Notes under the pieces: model-generated
The model's input: only the letters and a program-made list of their open reading frames with translations
Database searches by the model: none
Told to the model about the DNA's origin: nothing
Made by a program: the position numbers and the translations under genes
Shown: in pieces, positions 22,827 to 28,002 of the stretch
Layout: every line of letters starts with the position of its first letter
Numbering within the stretch: the stretch's first letter is position 1
From: Candidatus Latescibacterota bacterium
GTDB lineage: Bacteria; Latescibacterota; UBA2968; GCA-2709665
NCBI GenBank assembly: GCA_012271065.1
Contig: JAAXHE010000094.1
Span: 4,763-32,764, forward strand
DNA length: 28,002 nucleotides
Reading direction: 5' to 3'

Positions 22827-24625
22827 ACGGTTTTAGGGACCATCTCGGCGATCCCCTCCCGGATCGCGCGGTTCAGCGCCTCGGCACCCGCAGGATGCGC
22901 GGGTCGGTCACCGATATGTTCTACTCCGCCGACGGCAGGAAGGCGTTCGTGCTTTCGGGGGCATGCCTTTGCATATGGGATCTGATACAGGGCGACTGCA
23001 TTGCACGGCAACAGGTTTCGGAGCATCGTCTCACGGCCGCGGCATGGAACCGCGATGTATCAAGGGCGTTATTCGCCGACGAAGCGGGCGTGATAAGTGA
23101 GTGGAACCTGGCCGAAAGAACACGGGAATCGGTCCGCTTTGACACGGGACGCAAGTCGCTCGTCTCACTGCGGTATTCGCCGGACGAGGACCGGGTACTG
23201 ACACTTGACCGCGAGACGAGCACCGTGGAAGAGTGGGACCGGGAGACGGGCGGTCGGCGCATCGCGATTTCAGATGCCGGCGAGTGCTTCGATCACTGTC
23301 TGTATGCCCCGGGCGGTAGGACGGCGCTGGTCGCCCATCAGCCCGGTCTCAATGTGTACCACTACGACCTGACGACCGGCGCCCGGCTGAAGCTCTTCGT
23401 GGAGGACTACGTCTGCTACGACATGTGCCTGTCCGCAAACGGTGAGCGGCTGCTGGTGGGCACGCGTCACAAATCGAACGAATGGCGCCTGAGCGACTAC
23501 GAGTGCCTGGAGACCTTTACGGGGCACCTGGGGCACGCGGTGCCGTCCGTGGCATACGCCCGGGACGAGCGGCAGGTCCTGACCGGATCCAGGGACGGGT
23601 CGATCCGGCTGTGGGACCGACATACCGCCACGGTCCTGCGGCGATGGTACCCACATCAGAACCACGTAAACCGGATCCGGGTTTCGCCCGATGGAAACTG
23701 GGTGCTGTCCCACGGCAGCGACGGGCTTCTGGCGGAGACCAGCGCGGCGACGGGGCTGCCTCGTCTGAAGTGGGAAAGGCACATGGCGGGTATTCGGGCA
23801 CTCGTCGTTACTCCCGATGGATCCCATGCGATTTCAGGATCGTCGGACAAGACCATCAGGTGGTGGGAAACGGGGGGATGGACGACAACACAAACGGTGG
23901 GGTGCCCGGGCGGAGAGGTCCACGCGCTGGCGGTTTCTCCCGACGGCGCGCTGGTTGCGGCGGGATGCAAGGACGGCAGCGTACGGGTCCTGGAGAGCGC
24001 GAGCGGCAAGGAAGTGCGCGCGCTGGAAGGGCACCGCGGATACGTACGGGCGGTGGCCTTTGCGAGCGCCGGGGAAATCGTAAGCGCCGCCGACGACGGG
24101 TCGGTCCGGGTGTGGGATGCCGTTACAGGACGGGCCGTACGCAAGCTGGAAGCGCATCTGGGCGGCGTACTGGCGCTGGCGGTCTCGGCGGATGCCCGGC
24201 AACTCGTCAGCGGTGGTCGGGACGGCACCGTGAGGCTCTGGCATCTGGCGACCGGAGAGTTGAACGCAATGGCGACCGCCCACCGTGGCTGGGTACAGTC
24301 CGTGGCCTTTGGACCGGATGGCCATGTGATCTCCGCGGGCCGTGACGGGTGGGTGGTTGAATGGGACTTGCAGGAAGGGCGGGAGGTGCGTTCGTACGCG
24401 CATGGAGACGGCGTGGAGGATGCCCTGTATCTTCCCGATTCGGGGTCGATATGCCTGGCGGGGCAGGATGGCAGGGTGGTTGTCTGGGATCCGGGATCCA
24501 CGGCTACCGCGGCCGAGTTCACGGGGCATGAGGGGGCTGTACACGCGCTGGCGGCGAGTCCGGACGGGCTGCGGTTGTTGACCGGTTCCGCGGATACCAC
24601 CGTGCTGGTCTGGTCACTGACCTGA
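22823..24625 (+). CDS. WD40-repeat protein, about 14 blades
   Basis: 600-residue protein made almost entirely of WD40-like repeats. Their fourth strands read in order CLCIWDL, GVISEWNL, STVEEWDR, LNVYHYDL, KSNEWRLS, SIRLWDR, GLLAETS, TIRWWET, SVRVLES, SVRVWDA, TVRLWHL, WVVEWDL, RVVVWDP and TVLVWSL: about 14 blades, enough for two seven-bladed propellers. Loops contain the usual S-P-D-G turns (VSPDGALVAAG, ASPDGLRLLTG). There is no signal peptide, kinase or nuclease domain. The start overlaps the beta-helix stop by four bases, so the two proteins are translated together and may form a complex. WD40 proteins usually scaffold assemblies; a catalytic role is unlikely. Confidence 0.88.
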   Translation: MNGFRDHLGDPLPDRAVQRLGTRRMRGSVTDMFYSADGRKAFVLSGACLCIWDLIQGDCIARQQVSEHRLTAAAWNRDVSRALFADEAGVISEWNLAERTRESVRFDTGRKSLVSLRYSPDEDRVLTLDRETSTVEEWDRETGGRRIAISDAGECFDHCLYAPGGRTALVAHQPGLNVYHYDLTTGARLKLFVEDYVCYDMCLSANGERLLVGTRHKSNEWRLSDYECLETFTGHLGHAVPSVAYARDERQVLTGSRDGSIRLWDRHTATVLRRWYPHQNHVNRIRVSPDGNWVLSHGSDGLLAETSAATGLPRLKWERHMAGIRALVVTPDGSHAISGSSDKTIRWWETGGWTTTQTVGCPGGEVHALAVSPDGALVAAGCKDGSVRVLESASGKEVRALEGHRGYVRAVAFASAGEIVSAADDGSVRVWDAVTGRAVRKLEAHLGGVLALAVSADARQLVSGGRDGTVRLWHLATGELNAMATAHRGWVQSVAFGPDGHVISAGRDGWVVEWDLQEGREVRSYAHGDGVEDALYLPDSGSICLAGQDGRVVVWDPGSTATAAEFTGHEGAVHALAASPDGLRLLTGSADTTVLVWSLT

Positions 24626-24698
24626 TTGTCGCTTCGCGAAGGACGCTTGAGGCTTGCGCGATTCAGTCACGCGAACCGGGGGGAACGGGAACACGCGA

Positions 24699-25178
24699 AT
24701 GCCTTACCGTACGGTGAAGGACAGCGATCTGCAGGCCGTGATGCGGGACGGCACGGTGTTGCGCGCGGACGTGTACCGGCCCGATAAACGGGGCAGGTTT
24801 CCGGTGTTGCTTTGCCGGACACCCTACGACAAGGGTGGTGAGAAACAGCTTGAGATTGGTCCGGAGATGGCCGAGCGCGGCTATGTGGTGGTCTTGCAGG
24901 ACGTGCGCGGGCGGTATCGCGAGTCCTTCGATCACCCGTCATTGATTGCGCCGGAGCGTGTCTACGAATACGCAATCCAGGTGAATCCGACCAGCAATCT
25001 CTTCATGGCGGGGCACCGGATCCGGCTGGATATTTCCAGCAGCGATTTTCCTAATTTCGACCGGAACCACAATACAGGTGGCGACGATACCCGCGAGACC
25101 GTCCTGAAAACGGCGCATCAACGGATTTTCCACGACGCGAACCGGCCGTCCCGCCTGATTTTGCCGGTGATTCCCTGA
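24699..25178 (+). pseudogene. CocE/NonD (S15) hydrolase remnant with deleted core
   Basis: 159-residue reading frame joining the two ends of an alpha/beta-hydrolase normally about 550-600 residues long. Residues 1-75 match the N-terminus (MRDGTVLRADVYRPDKRGRF, PVLLCRTPYDKGG, RGYVVVLQDVRGRY). From about 85 it jumps to the C-terminal beta domain (RVYEYAIQVNPTSNLFMAGH, RIRLDISSSDFPNFDRN, HDANRPSRLILPVIP). The G-x-S-x-G nucleophile and the Asp and His of the triad lie in the missing part, so it cannot be a working esterase or peptidase. The junction, near 24917-24950, is in frame with no stop. It could be an assembly collapse rather than a true deletion. The ATG at 24699 has a weak GGGGGGA upstream. 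Confidence 0.8.
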
Positions 25179-25205
25179 AACGGAAGTTAGACGAAGGAGG
25201 CTGTC

Positions 25206-25556
25206 GTGAGCGAAGTCGTGATCTACCACAATCCAAGGTGTAGCAAGAGCAGGCAGACGTTGAATCTCCTGAAGGATCGTGGTATAGAGCCAAGAATCGT
25301 CGAATACCTGAAAACGCCTCCGGACGAGCAGACGCTCTCCGCTATTCTGCAGACGTTGGGTATTCAGCCCGCGGACCTGATACGTACGAAGGAAGATGAA
25401 TTCAAAGCGCTTGGCCTTAAGGAAAAGCTCGATGATCCGACGGCGCTGATCCGAGCAATGACGGAGCATCCCATCCTGATCGAGCGGCCGATCGTCATCA
25501 ACGGCGACCGGGCCAGGCTGGGCCGTCCGCCGGAAGGCGTGCTGGAAATCCTTTGA
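25206..25556 (+). CDS. arsC: ArsC-type arsenate reductase (glutaredoxin-dependent)
   Basis: 116-residue thioredoxin-fold protein of the ArsC/YfgD/Spx superfamily. YHNPRCSKSRQTL places the redox cysteine at residue 12. R60 (ADLIRTKE), R94 (LIERPIVI) and R107 (ARLGRPPE) fall at the same numbers as the arginines known to bind substrate in plasmid R773 ArsC. It would reduce arsenate to arsenite with glutathione and glutaredoxin. No arsR, arsB or acr3 is nearby, so it could instead be a YfgD-like protein with another role. GTG 25206 has AAGGAGG (25195-25201) four bases upstream. It is the last gene before the operon terminator. Confidence 0.88.
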   Translation: MSEVVIYHNPRCSKSRQTLNLLKDRGIEPRIVEYLKTPPDEQTLSAILQTLGIQPADLIRTKEDEFKALGLKEKLDDPTALIRAMTEHPILIERPIVINGDRARLGRPPEGVLEIL

Positions 25557-25598
25557 CGTACGCCGATGGAATCCGCCGCCCCCGGTAACGGATTTCGG

Positions 25599-25627
25599 CC
25601 CCGCTGACGTTTCGTTGGCGGGGTTTT
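25599..25627 (+). terminator. Rho-independent terminator
   Basis: CCCCGC (25599-25604) pairs with GCGGGG (25618-25623), with inner ACG/CGT pairing, followed by TTTT. It lies 43 bases after the arsC stop and ends the ten-gene run starting at 16242. Confidence 0.85.
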
Positions 25628-25650
25628 AAATAGCCGCGCAGGGATAGGCA

Positions 25651-25679
25651 TTGCGTCCGATATTCCGGAAAACTATATT
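25651..25679 (+). promoter_or_regulatory. Sigma70-like promoter
   Basis: TTGCGT (25651-25656), a 17-base spacer and TATATT (25674-25679). The start point would be near 25686, leaving a leader of about 57 bases before the PLP enzyme gene. It sits right after the terminator, as expected for a new transcription unit. Confidence 0.6.
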
Positions 25680-25742
25680 TCCTGGCGCACGGAAAAGCCG
25701 CGTGAATCCATGGTATAGACCGAGTGAAGGAAGGGTACTCGC

Positions 25743-26795
25743 ATGGCGGCCGCGAAGCCGGTCATTTCAGCCGAAGCGCTGAAGAAGCGCCTGGAGCGTT
25801 TTTCGCGTCTTTCGCTGGCAGACCTGCCCACACCACTCCTGGATTGTCCCCGGCTCTCGGAAAAGCTGGGAGGACCCCGCATCCTGGTCAAACGGGAGGA
25901 CCTGACCGGCATGGCCTTCGGCGGCAACAAGGTCCGCGAGTTCGAGTATTCTGTGGCGCCGGCGATCCGGGAGGGCTATAACGTTCTGTTGCACGGGGCC
26001 GCGTCCCAGTCCAACCAGTCCCGGCTCACAGCGGCGATGGCGGCCCGGTTCGGGCTGAAGGCCGTCATGGTCGGACGGAAGGACGCGCATTCCCATCCAG
26101 TGAACGGAAACCTGCTTCTGGATCACCTCTTTGGCGCCGAGGTCCACCTCGTAGACCGTCCTGAAGAGAAAACGCAGGTCATCGAGCGCCTGAAGGCGGA
26201 GGGTCAACGGGTCTACAACACGAGCACGGACGGATACTATCTGCGAAGCGTCTCGTACGTCGACGGGTTTCTGGAATTGTGGGAACAGCTGCAGGACCGC
26301 GGCATACGCCCGGATGGGCTCTACGTCTGCTCGGGGGTGCATACGCACGTGGGACTGGTCGTGGGCGCCCGCGCGCTGGGGCTTCCGCTGCGCGTCGTCG
26401 GGATCAGTCCCAGTCCCCAGGATGACGGGGAGGATGCCGCGAACCTGGCCCTGGTGGCAAACAAGGTGGCGGAGATGCTGGCGCTGGACGTGTCGTTCAT
26501 CGGAGAAGACTTCGAGAGCTACGGCGCCTACGCGGGGGATGCATACGGAACATTGACGGACGCAAGCCGGGAAGCGGTTGTGCTGGCCGCGCGCACGGAG
26601 GCGCTGATTCTGGATCCTGTATACACCGGAAAGGCCTTCGGGGCGATGCTACAGCATATTCGGGAAGGTCAGTGGGAATCCGGACAGACGGTGGTGTTTG
26701 TGCATACCGGCGGAACGCCGGCGCTGTTCGCGTATGCAGATGAGTTGCTGGATCCGGGGCCGGCGCATCCGGTTCACGCCGGAACCGTCGAATAA
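25743..26795 (+). CDS. PLP enzyme, D-cysteine desulfhydrase/ACC deaminase family
   Basis: 350-residue fold-type II PLP enzyme. LPTPLLDCPRLSEKLGG then ILVKREDLTGMAFGGNKVRE carries the Schiff-base lysine K63. SQSNQSRLTAA (88-98) corresponds to the substrate-carboxylate loop, and LDPVYTGKAFGAM plus VFVHTGGTPALFAYADEL are standard late motifs. The phosphate-binding loop, usually GSGGTHAGL, reads CSGVHTHVGL (about 196-205). This divergence leaves open whether the reaction is D-cysteine desulfhydration (sulfide, pyruvate and ammonia), deamination of another amino acid, or racemisation. GAAGGAAGGG precedes the ATG by about eight bases. It starts a new transcript and may be cotranscribed with purB 38 bases later. 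Confidence 0.85.
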   Translation: MAAAKPVISAEALKKRLERFSRLSLADLPTPLLDCPRLSEKLGGPRILVKREDLTGMAFGGNKVREFEYSVAPAIREGYNVLLHGAASQSNQSRLTAAMAARFGLKAVMVGRKDAHSHPVNGNLLLDHLFGAEVHLVDRPEEKTQVIERLKAEGQRVYNTSTDGYYLRSVSYVDGFLELWEQLQDRGIRPDGLYVCSGVHTHVGLVVGARALGLPLRVVGISPSPQDDGEDAANLALVANKVAEMLALDVSFIGEDFESYGAYAGDAYGTLTDASREAVVLAARTEALILDPVYTGKAFGAMLQHIREGQWESGQTVVFVHTGGTPALFAYADELLDPGPAHPVHAGTVE

Positions 26796-26833
26796 CAGCC
26801 GGAACCTACCGGGAACCGAAAGCAGGTTAATCC

Positions 26834-28002
26834 ATGTCGGAGAATATACCGAATGTTCTGGCCGGTCGGTACGCCGGTTCGGAAGTAAGGGCGATCTGGT
26901 CCGAAGAGGGTCGAATCGTGCTGGAGAGGCGGTTCTGGATCGCGGTGATGAGGGCCCAGCGTAAACTCGGGCTGGATGTGCCCGAGGAGGCGATTCGCGC
27001 TTATGAGGGCGTTGTGGACCGCGTGGACCTGGCCTCCATACAGCGCAGGGAAGCCGAGACACGGCACGACGTCAAGGCGCGCATCGAGGAGTTCTGCGAG
27101 CTGGCCGGGTACGAACATATACACAAGGGCATGACCAGCCGTGACCTGACGGACAACGTGGAACAGTTCCAGGTGCTGCGCTCCTTGCAGTACCTGGCCT
27201 CCAAGTACGTGGCGTTGCTGTCTCGCGTGGCCCAGCGGGTAGACGAATGGAAGGCGATGCCCATTGTGGGCCGGACCCACCACGCGGCGGCGCAGCCGAC
27301 GACGGTAGGCAAGCGGTTTGCCATGTTCGGGGAGGAGATGCTGCACGCGTTCAGGCGATTCGAGCATCTCGTGGAGAACTACCCGCTTCGCGGGCTGAAA
27401 GGCGCGGTGGGGACGTCGCTGGACCAGTTGACACTTGTACACGGTGATCATCAGAAACTGGAAGCCCTGCAGGAGGAGGTGCGGGTGTACCTGGGGTTTG
27501 GCCGCGAATTGAACGCGGTGGGGCAGGTTTATCCGCGGGGACTGGATTTTGAAGTGATCAGCTGTCTGTACCAGATGGGCGGAGGCATCGCCAATCTCTC
27601 GCGCACGCTGCGATTGATGGCGGGCGCCGAAATCGCAACCGAGGGCTTCGCGAAGGGCCAGGTGGGTTCTTCCGCCATGCCCCATAAGATGAATACGCGA
27701 AGCGCCGAGCGGATCAACGGCTTTCAGGTGCTCCTCGGCGGTTACGTTCACATGGTCGGCGGGCTCGTCGGCGACCAGTGGTTCGAAGGCGACGTGTCCT
27801 GCTCGGTCGTGCGCCGCGTGGCGCTGCCCGACGCCATATTCGCATTTGACGGTATGCTGGAGACCGCGCTGCACGTGCTGGACGAAATGGGCGTCTATGA
27901 GGCGGTCATACGGAATGAACTGACCAGGTATATGCCGTTCCTGGCGACAACCACGCTGTTGATGGCTTCCGTACAGCGCGGCGCCGGTCGCGAGCAGGTT
28001 CA
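26834..28002 (+). CDS. purB: Adenylosuccinate lyase, 3' end beyond the window
   Basis: First 389 codons of a fumarase/aspartase-superfamily lyase, cut off by the window edge; full length is usually about 430-480 residues. It releases fumarate from SAICAR and adenylosuccinate in purine synthesis. The N-terminus RYAGSEVRAIWSEEGRIVLE is characteristic of PurB. TSRDLTDN begins near residue 100, GRTHHAAAQPTTVGKR near 146 with the catalytic-site histidine, and the superfamily signature GSSAMPHKMN near 278 with the catalytic serine loop. The reading frame is open to the edge. The ATG at 26834 fits the family start; a modest AGCAGG lies upstream. The last codon is incomplete. Confidence 0.93.
   Translation, partial: MSENIPNVLAGRYAGSEVRAIWSEEGRIVLERRFWIAVMRAQRKLGLDVPEEAIRAYEGVVDRVDLASIQRREAETRHDVKARIEEFCELAGYEHIHKGMTSRDLTDNVEQFQVLRSLQYLASKYVALLSRVAQRVDEWKAMPIVGRTHHAAAQPTTVGKRFAMFGEEMLHAFRRFEHLVENYPLRGLKGAVGTSLDQLTLVHGDHQKLEALQEEVRVYLGFGRELNAVGQVYPRGLDFEVISCLYQMGGGIANLSRTLRLMAGAEIATEGFAKGQVGSSAMPHKMNTRSAERINGFQVLLGGYVHMVGGLVGDQWFEGDVSCSVVRRVALPDAIFAFDGMLETALHVLDEMGVYEAVIRNELTRYMPFLATTTLLMASVQRGAGREQV

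Overview
The window is about 60% GC and almost entirely coding, mostly on the + strand. It looks like chromosome from an uncultivated Gram-negative-type bacterium. Supporting signs are an outer-membrane beta-barrel protein with a signal peptide, an exported GWxTD-domain TPR protein, a bacterial TMTC-like membrane glycosyltransferase, and a cluster combining a PhyH dioxygenase, isochorismatase-like hydrolases, a sugar-phosphate isomerase and a Gfo/Idh/MocA dehydrogenase. Many short dispersed repeats also fit this picture. The mix resembles candidate phyla such as Latescibacterota or Poribacteria, but that placement is inference from gene content, not a phylogenetic result. I saw no rRNA, tRNA, CRISPR array, transposase or phage genes.

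Region 1 (1-1101) is repeat-rich. A small GIY-YIG nuclease gene is flanked by two direct copies of a 62-bp repeat with one mismatch, and by an inverted copy of a related repeat that is itself interrupted by a palindromic element. A 45-residue orphan gene with a near-perfect Shine-Dalgarno and a strong terminator follows.

Region 2 (1307-15288) is dominated by envelope and membrane proteins: a TMTC/DUF1736 glycosyltransferase with TPRs, two tandem paralogous coiled-coil/one-TM small proteins, a 1173-residue exported TPR-GWxTD protein, an alpha/alpha-toroid glycosidase-like protein, a beta-barrel outer-membrane protein, a YfhO/PF10131-like polytopic protein and a second GT-C-like protein with about seven TPRs. 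GC-rich dispersed repeats sit between these genes, and one appears to have inserted into the GWxTD reading frame.

Region 3 (15322-15974, minus strand) is a HicAB toxin-antitoxin pair. Its good sigma70-like promoter would start transcription at or next to the hicA ATG, and the promoter overlaps inverted repeats.

Region 4 (16242-25627) is the most distinctive part: ten tightly spaced co-directional genes ending at one clear terminator. They are PhyH-type dioxygenase, isochorismatase-like protein lacking the catalytic Lys, TIM-barrel sugar isomerase/epimerase, Gfo/Idh/MocA oxidoreductase, intact isochorismatase-like hydrolase, M20 metallohydrolase, right-handed beta-helix protein, a protein of about 14 WD40-like repeats, a CocE/NonD (S15) hydrolase remnant with its catalytic core deleted in frame, and an ArsC-type reductase. 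I infer a catabolic or modifying pathway for an acylated or amidated sugar-like substrate. The substrate is unknown.

Region 5 (25651-28002) has a sigma70-like promoter, a D-cysteine desulfhydrase/ACC-deaminase-family PLP enzyme with altered binding loops, and purB (adenylosuccinate lyase), which runs off the window end.
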